From Comchoanobacter sp040266255 (GTDB taxonomy: Bacteria; Pseudomonadota; Gammaproteobacteria; Comchoanobacterales; Comchoanobacteraceae), in NCBI GenBank assembly GCA_040266255.1, contig JBDQEV010000017.1, forward strand, positions 1 to 25,027: DNA of 25,027 bases, read 5' to 3'. Every line of letters starts with the position of its first letter. Positions within the stretch are counted from its first letter, which is position 1. The translations under genes and the position numbers were made by a program. Below are positions 7,316 through 15,116 of this stretch, in pieces. A model generated the notes under the pieces. It saw only the letters and a list, made by a program, of their open reading frames with translations. It made no database searches and had not been told where the DNA came from.

Positions 7316-8247
7316 ACGATATCAATATGTCGTAGTAATGCACTGGCTAAAGATTTTGCTAATTTATCCAAATACGCTGTGTCATTCAGGTTTTCAGCTT
7401 CTAACGGATTAGATAAAAAACCAATTTCAATCAGCATTGATGGAATATGTGGAGCCCTTAAAACCACTAAAGAAGCATACTTTGGGTCTTTTGCATGCAG
7501 TAAAGTCTTTTTGCTCAAAAAGTTTAATGCTGTCTTTGCAATATCACGTGACTTAGTGGTAAACGATGCCTTATCTAAATCATACTGTTGAATAATTTTT
7601 TGAGTTTGTCGTGATGGTAATGATTTTTCATCCAAGAGAAACACCCCTAGCCCTCTTGTATTCGTATTTGTGTAGGCATCTGCATGAATTGAAACAAACA
7701 AATCAGGATGAGTTAAAATGTTTTTCTCTAAGCGAGTATACTTATCGATTGTCACATCTGATTCCCTGATGTGACTAACTTTTATATCTGGGCGCTTTAA
7801 ATGCTTAGAGAGTAATCCTATAAACTGCAATGTAATATCTTTTTCTAAATAGCCCTGCTGAGACATGGCTCCGGGGTCATGCCCTCCATGCCCAGCATCT
7901 AATAAAATATGATACTGATTCTTGCCTTCTTCATTCATGACTTCTAGATGAATGCTATTTTTATCCCTACTTGCCTTTATATAAGATCCTGGAGTCAAAT
8001 TCAAAAACAATGATCCACTGTGTATATCTGCAATATAGCTTTGTGTTGCATTCACTGGGTATTGTTTGATCTTAAGCGTATCTTGTGATGTCAACAATGC
8101 ACCACCATCTACATACTTAATATGCAATAGATCTGGGCACTCTAGCTCATACTTTTCTGATTGGCCTGCTAAGCTCATGAATAAGCTTAGCAGTATAAAA
8201 AGAAAAGCAAACATCTGCTTCCATTCATTCAATTTTATGTCTTCCAT
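7312..8247 (-). CDS. N-acetylmuramoyl-L-alanine amidase (AmiC-like)
   Basis: A periplasmic zinc amidase that cleaves the peptide from peptidoglycan MurNAc, typically for daughter-cell separation. Counting from 8247 the protein has 311 residues: a hydrophobic signal sequence (about 12-27), a reduced AMIN-like region (about 35-105), then the Amidase_3 domain with zinc ligands His120 (DAGHGG), Glu135 and His188 (SIHADA) and catalytic Glu274 (LIEIGF). There is no LysM domain. The start is uncertain: ATG at 8247 is only 10 bp after tRNA-Pro and has no ribosome site, whereas ATG at 8214 follows GGAAG and puts the signal sequence at the very N-terminus; I prefer 8214. It follows ihfA, merR and tRNA-Pro. 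Confidence 0.92.
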   Translation of the reverse strand: MEDIKLNEWKQMFAFLFILLSLFMSLAGQSEKYELECPDLLHIKYVDGGALLTSQDTLKIKQYPVNATQSYIADIHSGSLFLNLTPGSYIKASRDKNSIHLEVMNEEGKNQYHILLDAGHGGHDPGAMSQQGYLEKDITLQFIGLLSKHLKRPDIKVSHIRESDVTIDKYTRLEKNILTHPDLFVSIHADAYTNTNTRGLGVFLLDEKSLPSRQTQKIIQQYDLDKASFTTKSRDIAKTALNFLSKKTLLHAKDPKYASLVVLRAPHIPSMLIEIGFLSNPLEAENLNDTAYLDKLAKSLASALLRHIDIV

Positions 8248-8257
8248 GGCTAAAATA

Positions 8258-8331
8258 TCGGGACGACTGGATTCGAACCAGCGACCTCTTGCGCCCCATG
8301 CAAACGCGCTACCAAGCTGCGCTACGCCCCG
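8258..8331 (-). tRNA. tRNA-Pro (GGG anticodon), no encoded CCA
   Basis: The minus strand gives a 74-nt tRNA with acceptor CGGGGCG/CGTCCCG, D arm with AGCGCAGCTTGGTAGCGC, anticodon stem TTTGC/GCAAG with loop ATGGGGC (anticodon GGG), and T arm with GGTTCGAATCC. The discriminator A is followed by TATTTTAG, so CCA must be added enzymatically, unlike the other two tRNAs here. It starts 6 bp after the merR stop and ends 10 bp before the first possible amidase start, so it is probably cut from a longer transcript. The ihfA-merR-tRNA-Pro order also occurs in Pseudomonas. Confidence 0.96.
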
Positions 8332-8337
8332 AACTGG

Positions 8338-8637
8338 TTACTCTTCTATGATCTTCATGATCTCATCTAGCATGCTGCTGATAGAGCCATCATGACTTAA
8401 ATTTAGCTGTAAAGCTTTAGCTGCACCATCTATAGTGAACTTCTTATCAATGATAAGGCCCTTTAATCTCATAATAGTTTCAATCATTTCTTTAGTAAAG
8501 TGTCGACGGTTAGAGCTTAAGCGAACTGGCTCTAATTCATCAATTCTACTCTCCCAATACCTTAAGGTATAAGATGCAATACCACAGTAGTCACAAACTT
8601 CACCAATAGAGTAATAGCGCTTTTGTGGCAGATTCAT
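8338..8637 (-). CDS. MerR-family transcriptional regulator
   Basis: A 99-residue protein consisting almost only of a MerR-type winged helix-turn-helix: YYSIGEVCDYCGIASYTLRY, then the wing with RLSSNRRHFTKEMIETIMRLK. The C-terminal stretch is too short for an effector-binding domain, as in the small MerR proteins encoded next to ihfA in many gammaproteobacteria, whose targets are poorly known. The start codon overlaps the ihfA stop in TAATG, indicating translational coupling. Confidence 0.9.
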   Translation of the reverse strand: MNLPQKRYYSIGEVCDYCGIASYTLRYWESRIDELEPVRLSSNRRHFTKEMIETIMRLKGLIIDKKFTIDGAAKALQLNLSHDGSISSMLDEIMKIIEE

Positions 8638-9005
8638 TATTCTTCACCTTCAAAGCTTTCTTCACACTCAGTCATAGTATCTTGAATTAGACTCTTAAGC
8701 TTATTACCTGCTTTAAATGTAACAACTCTTCTAGCCTCTACTTCGCATTCTTCTAGTGTCTTTGGGTTACGACCAGGTCTTGCTTCTTTATCAATTAATT
8801 TAAAGTTACCAAAACTTGAGATTTTAACCTCTTCGCCTCTTGCTAACGAGCTCACAACAAGACTTAATAACTCATCAATGAAACGCTCGCTTTCCATCAA
8901 AGTCACTCCCATATGCTGGGAAAGTTTAGCGGTAAGAACTGCTCTAGTTAGCGTGGAAGGCTTCACGATCTTCATGCTTGTTTTCTTTGATATTGCTACG
9001 GACAT
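8637..9005 (-). CDS. ihfA: Integration host factor subunit alpha
   Basis: IHF is a heterodimer that bends DNA at specific sites in replication, recombination and transcription. I start it at the ATG at 9005, giving 122 residues, because GGAG lies six bases upstream; the longer reading would need TTG at 9017. The DNA-minor-groove arm with RPGRNPKT (residues 76-83), SSFGNF (64-69) and ARRVVTFKAGNKLK (91-104) are family hallmarks. About 16 extra residues, partly basic, precede the usual N-terminus, and the C-terminus is acidic (ECEESFEGEE). The pheT-ihfA-merR context supports alpha rather than beta or HU. Confidence 0.92.
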   Translation of the reverse strand: MSVAISKKTSMKIVKPSTLTRAVLTAKLSQHMGVTLMESERFIDELLSLVVSSLARGEEVKISSFGNFKLIDKEARPGRNPKTLEECEVEARRVVTFKAGNKLKSLIQDTMTECEESFEGEE

Positions 9006-9039
9006 TCCGGACTCCAAATTTCATTAAATGATTACACAA

Positions 9040-9068
9040 TTTATACCAAACCATTCTCTCTGTATCAA
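9040..9068 (-). promoter_or_regulatory. Sigma-70 promoter of ihfA
   Basis: Minus strand: TTGATA (9068-9063, 5 of 6), 17-bp spacer, TATAAA (9045-9040, 5 of 6). Transcription would start near 9033, about 28 nt before the ATG at 9005. ihfA is therefore not dependent on pheST readthrough. Confidence 0.68.
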
Positions 9069-9074
9069 GTAAAA

Positions 9075-9095
9075 ATGTATATAAGTTATATACAT
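9075..9095. repeat. Perfect 21-bp AT palindrome upstream of the ihfA promoter
   Basis: ATGTATATAA and TTATATACAT flank a central G: ten perfectly paired bases on each side. It ends seven bases upstream of the ihfA -35 box, a typical place for a regulator site or AT-rich UP-like element. There is no following T-run, so a terminator role is unlikely. Confidence 0.6.
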
Positions 9096-9291
9096 ATTAT
9101 TAAAATAAAGTGAATCATAACGATTTTCTTATAACACTTAAGACTAATCCTCTATTCATTGGTCCATTAACGCAAACAACTCTTGTTCCGTTATATATCA
9201 GCTACATTTTACTTGTTGCCAATGCATCCGATATTTACTACATCAATGATCTAGTTACAAATGCATACCGTGAGTTGGCTGCATTTAGCAA

Positions 9292-11601
9292 TTAAGATAA
9301 GGATAGATCTGCACTAACTGCTATAATTTGATCTATAGCTGACTGAACTTCTGAGTCAGAGCATGTCCCATCATTTGACTGAAATATGAACTGATAAGTG
9401 AGTGATTTTTTATGATCATGCAGATAACAATCAATCAACTGAATATCTCTCAAATTCTTTAGATCAAGCTTACTCCACTGCTCTATTAATAATGCAGAAT
9501 GGGTATCAGCTGGGCATTCAATTGTAACATCTCTAGTGATACTAGGATATTTAGAAGGAAACTCAATCCGACTAATCGCTTGTTCTGGCAATGCATCCAT
9601 ATTGATACTAAAACCAAATGTATTCTCAATATCAAGCTCTGCACAAAGTTGCGGATGCAACTTACCGACACTGCCTACCTCAACATCACCTACTACAATT
9701 ACAGCGCCTTGATGAGGGTGCAAGGATTGTAACTTTTTCGCAATGAATTGACACTGATAGCCGAGCTGATATAGTAAATTTTCCACTGCATTTTGGACAT
9801 CATAATAGTCAACATTTCTTTCTTCTTGCAGATAAGACTTTCTTTGAGATATACCATTCATCAAGCCTGCCAACATCATCACTTCGCGCGGCTCATTATT
9901 CTCACCTCTTAAAAAGATATGTGCTGCTTCAAATAACTGAAGCTGAGACTGCTGTCTTGAACGGTTATATTGCAGTACTGGAATCATTGTTTGCCACAAG
10001 TTTGTGCGCATCAAGTTCATATCAGAATGAATTGGATTTTGAATTTCAAATGTATTCGCATTTGGATCAATTAACTCTATCAACTTGGGACTAGTGTAGC
10101 TATATGTCACAACTTCTTGCATGCCTAGCTGACAAAGGTATCGCTTTGCATCCGTAACAACATTGCTTTTTGTACGACTCACTTTGAGCTCTGTTACCAT
10201 AGGTGACAATGGGATCTGATTATAACCATGTATTCTTGCAACTTCTTCAGCAATATCTACTTGTTCATGCATATCTAACCGATGTACAGGCAATATAGAG
10301 ACTAACTGATCATCTTTGATCATTGTATCAATCTTTAGTCGATTCAAATATGACTGCATTTGCTCTTTTGAAAGTGACGAGCCCAAATAACTATTTAGCC
10401 ACTCAACCCCTGTCACAACTTCTCTAGTATCAAGTTTTGTTGAATACGTATCAATTTCTAGAACTTCAGCATCAAGATACTGCTTCATCATCGTTAATGC
10501 ATATGCTAAAGCTAGCTCATTTAAATCAGGAGACACCCCTCTTTCAAATCGATAGGCAGCATCAGTATGAATATGTGTATTTCTAAGCGTCTTAGCAATA
10601 CTTGCAGCATCAAAAGTTGCTGACTCTAAAATCACCTCTTTTGTAGCTGAAGTGACTTTAGAATCGCTTCCACCTATCACCCCTGCTAAACCAATTGGAC
10701 CATTACGATCATAGATCGTCAAATCGTGCTTATTTAAGTCATATGTTTGATCATCTAGTGCATCAAGACGCTCATTTCCATTAGAAAATCTGGCAGACAA
10801 AGGGAGTTCAACACAATTTGCATCATATGCATGCATTGGTTGCCCTAAATAGATCATGACATAATTTAATAAGTCAACAACTGGATTAATCAGCTTGATA
10901 CCTGACTGCTGCAACCGCTGTGTCATTTCTAACGGCAAAGATTTCTGTATATTTACTGATACTTTTGCAGCTGAAAAGTTAGTCACTGCCTTTTCACTCA
11001 TATTAAGCAGCTTCCCAGGCGCGCCTTCAAGCCCATAGCCAGGCATAGGCAGCGCTAAATTAGCGCTAGCCGCATAATCTCTAACCAAGCCAAATGCACT
11101 TGCACAATCACCTCTATTGGGTGTCAAATCTACATCTATTAATTTTGAGCCCTGTATTAACTCTGTCAATGACTGACCTGGTTGACAATCTTGTTGAATA
11201 TGAAAAATACCTTTTTGCTCAATTTCAAAGCCAATTTCTCCAAGCGCACATATCATACCATTGGATGCTACACCTCGTAGCTCTGCTGCTTTGATCTCAA
11301 TCTTTGGTAATGTTGTACCTACAGGTGCAACAATAACGAACTTTGCATCAACCACTGTTGGGCAACCACAAACAATTTGCAGCACCTCAGAACCAATATT
11401 CACTTGACAGATATTGAGCTTACTTGCATTTGGATGCGGCTCTACTGCAGTCACTTCTCCAACAACAAGATCAGTGCTAATATTGACATTATCATCTAAA
11501 AGTTCAGACTCGAATCCAGTCTGACTCAGGTGGTCAGCAATATCTGCTGCGCTAAATGACTGCTTGAGCAGCTCATTTATCCATTGAGAGGAAATAATCA
11601 T
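9292..11601 (-). CDS. pheT: Phenylalanine-tRNA ligase beta subunit
   Basis: The large subunit of the tetrameric synthetase; it carries tRNA-binding and editing functions. The 769 residues show the N-terminal EMAP/tRNA-binding fold (about 39-150, with VVGEV, HPNASKLNICQV and RGVASNGMICAL), the B3/B4 editing domain with LTPNRGDCASAFGLVRD, the B5 domain and a C-terminal ferredoxin-like anticodon-binding domain starting near YPSITRDVTIE. It is slightly shorter than E. coli PheT (795). The start overlaps the pheS stop in ATGA. A 286-bp gap to ihfA follows. Confidence 0.97.
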   Translation of the reverse strand: MIISSQWINELLKQSFSAADIADHLSQTGFESELLDDNVNISTDLVVGEVTAVEPHPNASKLNICQVNIGSEVLQIVCGCPTVVDAKFVIVAPVGTTLPKIEIKAAELRGVASNGMICALGEIGFEIEQKGIFHIQQDCQPGQSLTELIQGSKLIDVDLTPNRGDCASAFGLVRDYAASANLALPMPGYGLEGAPGKLLNMSEKAVTNFSAAKVSVNIQKSLPLEMTQRLQQSGIKLINPVVDLLNYVMIYLGQPMHAYDANCVELPLSARFSNGNERLDALDDQTYDLNKHDLTIYDRNGPIGLAGVIGGSDSKVTSATKEVILESATFDAASIAKTLRNTHIHTDAAYRFERGVSPDLNELALAYALTMMKQYLDAEVLEIDTYSTKLDTREVVTGVEWLNSYLGSSLSKEQMQSYLNRLKIDTMIKDDQLVSILPVHRLDMHEQVDIAEEVARIHGYNQIPLSPMVTELKVSRTKSNVVTDAKRYLCQLGMQEVVTYSYTSPKLIELIDPNANTFEIQNPIHSDMNLMRTNLWQTMIPVLQYNRSRQQSQLQLFEAAHIFLRGENNEPREVMMLAGLMNGISQRKSYLQEERNVDYYDVQNAVENLLYQLGYQCQFIAKKLQSLHPHQGAVIVVGDVEVGSVGKLHPQLCAELDIENTFGFSINMDALPEQAISRIEFPSKYPSITRDVTIECPADTHSALLIEQWSKLDLKNLRDIQLIDCYLHDHKKSLTYQFIFQSNDGTCSDSEVQSAIDQIIAVSADLSLS

Positions 11602-12593
11602 AGTGACTCATTAAATTGTTTTAGGAAATCAACATGGTTCTCATACAGCACTCTTAGATCATTAATCCCATACTTTAGCATCGCTAAACGATCGATCCCT
11701 ACCCCGAATGCAAACCCACGGTACTTTTGAGTATCAATTTTTGCTTCTTTAAGAACATTTGGATGTACCATCCCACAACCTGCAAGCTCTAACCACTTTC
11801 CATTCCATCGAATATCTAGCTCAGCTGATGGTTCAGTAAATGGAAAGAATGATGGTCTAAAACGATACTCTAATGCTTTACCTAAATATGCCTCACAAAG
11901 CTTAACCAATAACCATTTTACTTGTGAAAAGTTACAATCTTCATCTATCACCAAACACTCTACTTGATTGAACATTGGAGAATGTGTTGCATCGTGATCA
12001 CAGCGGTAAACTTTACCCGGAGTCGCTATCCGAAGGGGTGGCTGATGCTTAGCCATTGCATGAACTTGAACAGTAGATGTATGCGTCCTCAGCAATAAAT
12101 CCTGCTCTGTTAAATGGAATGTATCATGCATTGTAATTGCAGGATGATTTTCAGGAAAGTTGAGCGCAAAAAAGTTGCGATAAGGAGTTTCAATCTCTGG
12201 GCCTTCTACAACATCAAAACCCATTGAGGTAAAGATCTGACTCAACTCCATATATGCAAGAGTTAACGGATGCAAACTCCCCTGTCTTTTCTGGCGCGCC
12301 TGCATAGTCGGATCGATTTTTATGGACAGCTCAGCATCTATTTTAGCTTTCTCTAAGTCAGCATGCGCATTTACAATCACTGCTTCAAGTGCTTGTCTAA
12401 TTTGGTTCAGCTTTTGACCTGCAGCTTGACGTTCAGATCCAGGTAAATCCTTTAAAGATTTAAAGCGAGATGTTAACTCGCTTTTTTTTCCTAGAAATTC
12501 AGATTTGATTTGATCGATCTCAAATGCACTGAGCTTTGAGGATGACTTTAGACTTTCTATCGCCTCCTGGCAGGCTAGAACAATCTCATCCAT
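11598..12593 (-). CDS. pheS: Phenylalanine-tRNA ligase alpha subunit
   Basis: The catalytic class II subunit. The 331 residues include an N-terminal coiled coil (about 1-90), motif 1 around GFDVVEGPEIETPYRNF, motif 2 with KVYRCDHDATHSPMFNQVE, and motif 3 in FAFGVGIDRLAMLKYGINDL. Length equals the family norm. It starts 2 bp after rplT ends and overlaps pheT by 4 bp, so the whole rpmI-rplT-pheS-pheT run is packed as one operon. No pheM-like leader peptide or attenuator is visible. Confidence 0.98.
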   Translation of the reverse strand: MDEIVLACQEAIESLKSSSKLSAFEIDQIKSEFLGKKSELTSRFKSLKDLPGSERQAAGQKLNQIRQALEAVIVNAHADLEKAKIDAELSIKIDPTMQARQKRQGSLHPLTLAYMELSQIFTSMGFDVVEGPEIETPYRNFFALNFPENHPAITMHDTFHLTEQDLLLRTHTSTVQVHAMAKHQPPLRIATPGKVYRCDHDATHSPMFNQVECLVIDEDCNFSQVKWLLVKLCEAYLGKALEYRFRPSFFPFTEPSAELDIRWNGKWLELAGCGMVHPNVLKEAKIDTQKYRGFAFGVGIDRLAMLKYGINDLRVLYENHVDFLKQFNESL

Positions 12594-12595
12594 CT

Positions 12596-12961
12596 TTAGT
12601 TTTTCTTGCTAAGTGCGTCTTTAACTTTGGCCACAACTGCTTCAAAAGCAACTGGGTCAAAGATTGCCATATCACTTAATACTTTTCTATCAAGCTCTAT
12701 ACCTGAAAGCTTTAAGCCGTACATGAACTGACTGTAAGATAAACCAACAGTTCTAGCTGCAGCATTTAATCTTACGATCCATAAACTTCTCATATCACGC
12801 TTACGATTTCTTCTATCACGATAAGCATACTGACCAGCCTTAATAACTGCTTGCTTTGCTACACGGAATACTTTACTTCGTGCGCCGTAATAACCTTTAG
12901 CTTTCTTTAAAACCTTTTTATGACGGTGATTTGCTGTTACACCTCTTTTAACTCGTGACAT
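12596..12961 (-). CDS. rplT: 50S ribosomal protein L20
   Basis: L20 binds 23S rRNA early in large-subunit assembly and in E. coli represses its own operon. The 121-residue protein begins MSRVKRGVTANHRHKKVLKK and contains KGYYGARSKVFRVAKQAVI and RDRRNRKRDMRSLWI, all signature blocks, and it is of normal length. It follows rpmI after 2 bp. Confidence 0.98.
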   Translation of the reverse strand: MSRVKRGVTANHRHKKVLKKAKGYYGARSKVFRVAKQAVIKAGQYAYRDRRNRKRDMRSLWIVRLNAAARTVGLSYSQFMYGLKLSGIELDRKVLSDMAIFDPVAFEAVVAKVKDALSKKN

Positions 12962-12963
12962 GA

Positions 12964-13200
12964 TTAAGCCTCTTGTTTAGATTTGGATGAAATCAACTTA
13001 CTTCTAAGTAGTTTGAAAACTTTAAGTACATTAGATGCAGAAACATTCAGACCTCTGCAACGCAATCTTCTCTTTCTATTTTGCCCATGCTTAGATAAGA
13101 TGTGATTTCTATTTGTTCTACGTCTTTTGATGACGGTTCCTGCACTGTTAACGCGAAAACGCTTTGCTGCACCTCTATTTGTCTTTGCTTTTGTAGCCAT
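12964..13200 (-). CDS. rpmI: 50S ribosomal protein L35
   Basis: A small basic ribosomal protein. The start MATKAKTNRGAAKRFRVNSA and the block NHILSKHGQNRKRRLR match L35. At 78 residues it is about 13 longer than the E. coli protein, with a basic C-terminal tail (LLRSKLISSKSKQEA). TAGGTTTAAG precedes the ATG as ribosome site. It is the first gene of its operon here, instead of following infC. Confidence 0.95.
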   Translation of the reverse strand: MATKAKTNRGAAKRFRVNSAGTVIKRRRTNRNHILSKHGQNRKRRLRCRGLNVSASNVLKVFKLLRSKLISSKSKQEA

Positions 13201-13225
13201 AACTTAAACCTACTAAATTTCAAGT

Positions 13226-13254
13226 AATTTATGCTGATATCAACCAATTGTCAA
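13226..13254 (-). promoter_or_regulatory. Sigma-70 promoter of rpmI-rplT-pheS-pheT
   Basis: Minus strand: TTGACA (13254-13249, perfect -35), 17-bp spacer, TAAATT (13231-13226, 4 of 6). Initiation near 13219 leaves a leader of under 20 nt, too short for the structured L20-binding leader known in E. coli. Confidence 0.68.
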
Positions 13255-13423
13255 GTCCTTTTGTGCTTTATTGCGATTATAGAGATCATGAACCCAAAAT
13301 ACAACTTAATCGATTACATCATTAATTACTAACCATATCGTTAACATCGCATAAAAACACAATATACACTTTGCATAAAGATCATTAATCTATACTATTA
13401 TATCAGATGATAAGCAAGATGCT

Positions 13424-14047
13424 CTAAGGTCCAGCGCGACGACTATCTGCACTAGTATTGTATTTTCTCCTCACCTCATCTGCAAGGCTCGGCTTCCGTG
13501 TAGCTGCAGATCTCTCCCTACTTTCAGAAGCAGAGCCCTTAACTGTCTTAGCCCTTGTATGTTTAACAGGAGGTTTTACTACTTTAATATTAGTGAGTGT
13601 ATTTAATTTTGAAAGTCCCTTACCAAAAAAAGCTTTAACCCCTTCTTTAGACTGTTGTAATCTAGAAGGAGCAGGATTCTGTTGAGCATCTACTCCAGAA
13701 AATATGTCTATAGCATGATTAACTTTTGAATTAGCTTGTGATTCAGCTTTTGATAATAATCCAGTAAGTCTTGATATACCCCTAGCAAGAAGCCCAGCTC
13801 CTCTCTTACCCACAGCTTTTTGTGTAGAACCTACAATTGTATTTGCCAAAGGATTATTACTCATTTTATTATCTTTAGTTGCAAAGAAATTATAAGTAAA
13901 TGCCATCAATTGATGAGTATACATTTTCACTGCAGCAACACCCGCCCTAACATAGTTTTCTTTCTTCACGTGTCGATTGAAATCAGATTTACTATTGCTA
14001 GCTAGTGAAGCGGCATTATTATGACTATTTTTTCCAAAATAACTCAT
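13424..14047 (-). CDS. Orphan basic protein between infC and rpmI
   Basis: I do not recognise this 207-residue protein. The start is well supported by AGGAG eight bases upstream of the ATG at 14047. The first 30 residues are Asn/Ser-rich and polar; residues 33-60 are more hydrophobic (YVRAGVAAVKMYTHQLMAFTY); the middle has Gly/Ala-rich helices (GKRGAGLLARGISRL); the last 50 residues are strongly basic and Ser/Arg-rich, probably disordered (SESRERSAATRKP). No signal peptide or clear transmembrane helix is evident. It interrupts the infC-rpmI pair, so it was probably inserted. A secreted-effector role is possible in this type of organism but nothing in the sequence proves it. Confidence 0.72.
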   Translation of the reverse strand: MSYFGKNSHNNAASLASNSKSDFNRHVKKENYVRAGVAAVKMYTHQLMAFTYNFFATKDNKMSNNPLANTIVGSTQKAVGKRGAGLLARGISRLTGLLSKAESQANSKVNHAIDIFSGVDAQQNPAPSRLQQSKEGVKAFFGKGLSKLNTLTNIKVVKPPVKHTRAKTVKGSASESRERSAATRKPSLADEVRRKYNTSADSRRAGP

Positions 14048-14333
14048 TTTTTTTCTCCTATCAATGCTTCTGTACAGTTGTTATAGGCAATCTTTTGCAT
14101 TCGACAGATTTTATTGATCAGAGTAAGCTCCTTCTGCTCTTTAAATACATTAGAACCTCTAATAGAAATTGAAGTAATAGATATTGAGCTCTATGTAAGC
14201 CATGAGAAAATTGAGTACTAAATACTAAGATTGGTCCTTACTTTAGTAGACGTAGTAGACATCCTGTATACTGTGATCCCAATGATGCCAGACTTAACTT
14301 TAGCAATTAAAGCTAGGCAAAACTCTAGCTTTA
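14048..14333. other. Gene-poor stretch upstream of the orphan gene
   Basis: No convincing gene. It presumably holds the promoter of the orphan gene ending at 13424 (a TATAAC -10-like hexamer lies 40-50 bp before the start, without a good -35) and an 8-bp inverted repeat, AAAGCTAG (14309-14316) and CTAGCTTT (14325-14332), next to the infC terminator. Confidence 0.5.
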
Positions 14334-14369
14334 TAAAAAAAGAAGCTGCAAGAAAAATTTTCTTACAGC
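14334..14369 (-). terminator. Rho-independent terminator of thrS-infC
   Basis: On the minus strand a hairpin, GCTGTAAGAAAA with TTTTCTTGCAGC (14369-14345, one mismatch), is followed by TTCTTTTTTTA. This is the classical stem plus U-tract arrangement. It lies about 240 bp after the infC stop, so the transcript carries a long trailer holding the possible gene remnant. Confidence 0.75.
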
Positions 14370-14419
14370 CCCTTTCAGATCTAAGGTTTAGAACTTTACC
14401 TTATCTATTATGCACCATA

Positions 14420-14609
14420 TTAAAACGGGCTATAATTGCCAGCGCCAAATCTAGCCTCTGGTAGTACATCATTCATAGAACTTAACCATGGTAAAATCAT
14501 TTCTGCTCCCATTGCAGTTTCGGAACTAATAACTTTGCATGTCTGTTTTACTACACCTATTAGTGAAAGGTCTTGAAGCGCTTCCGCCCCAAAGCACCAT
14601 GCAAAAAAA
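14420..14609 (-). pseudogene. Possible 3' remnant of an unknown gene
   Basis: Between the infC stop and the terminator, one minus-strand frame stays open to a TAA at 14420 and reads like real protein: FGAEALQDLSLIGVV, then SSETAMGAEMILPWLSSMND and EARFGAGNYSPF. There is no start codon with a ribosome site after infC; the first usable ATG would leave about 30 residues. I infer the tail of a lost gene left by the rearrangement that separated infC from rpmI. A chance open frame cannot be excluded. Confidence 0.3.
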
Positions 14610-15116
14610 TTATTTCTTTTTAATGAAATACATAATGGCTTGACGAATATCAGACTTAGGCTCTGCCTCAAGCTTTGCAATCTCAGATAAATCATTAATA
14701 ATTCTATCTACAATTTCTGGTCTTTGAGTAGCAGCAGATTGATCTCTTCTAAACCGAAAGCGTATAGAAGTCTTTACTCTATGCCCACTATCAATGAGAG
14801 ATACAATCTTCTTTAGCTTGATTTGATAATCATTTTCACCAGTTGTGGTTGCGAATTTTACCTCTTTATCCTTTTTAACTACACCACTACCTGATGCTTT
14901 CATCTTTTTCTTCTTTTCAAATTGGAAACGATTATAATCTAAAACTTTACATACAGGAGGAGAGGCATGCGGATCAACCTCTACTAAAGACAAACCTACT
15001 GCCTCTGCTGAATTGATCGCATCTGTCAGCGACTTAATACCTTTTTGCTCACCTTTCTCATCGATATAGCGAACCATAGTTGCTTTGATTTGACGCCCTA
15101 CTCTAAATTTAGCCAT
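14610..15116 (-). CDS. infC: Translation initiation factor IF-3
   Basis: IF-3 binds the 30S subunit and proofreads start codon and initiator tRNA. The 168-residue protein aligns through its N-domain (SLVEVDPHASPPVCKVLDYN, the hallmark) and C-domain (GENDYQIKLKKI, IRFRFRRDQ), but it is divergent and lacks about ten N-terminal residues compared with E. coli. The start is ATG, overlapping the thrS stop by 8 bp; E. coli uses the rare AUU for autoregulation, so that control is not evident here. infC is normally followed by rpmI; here unrelated sequence intervenes. Confidence 0.95.
   Translation of the reverse strand: MAKFRVGRQIKATMVRYIDEKGEQKGIKSLTDAINSAEAVGLSLVEVDPHASPPVCKVLDYNRFQFEKKKKMKASGSGVVKKDKEVKFATTTGENDYQIKLKKIVSLIDSGHRVKTSIRFRFRRDQSAATQRPEIVDRIINDLSEIAKLEAEPKSDIRQAIMYFIKKK

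Noticed and set aside
9006..9017. TTG start of IhfA at 9017
   Set aside because: The ribosome site GGAG lies inside this extension and fits the ATG at 9005.
9110..9295. Plus-strand 61-codon ORF between ihfA and pheT with a hydrophobic stretch
   Set aside because: GTG start without ribosome site, ends inside the pheT stop region, opposite to all neighbours; no recognised similarity.
11018..11030. GGCGCGCC octamers at about 11020 and 12294 as possible recognition or attachment sites
   Set aside because: Both are inside conserved codons of pheT and pheS; no further structure around them.
13047..13247. Other overlapping ORFs opposite or inside alaS, pheT, thrS, rpmI, nrdB and nrdA
   Set aside because: Shadow frames of well-identified genes without ribosome sites or family motifs.
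14231..14464. Plus-strand 77-codon ORF in the infC-orphan gap
   Set aside because: Runs through the terminator hairpin and has no ribosome site; probably chance.
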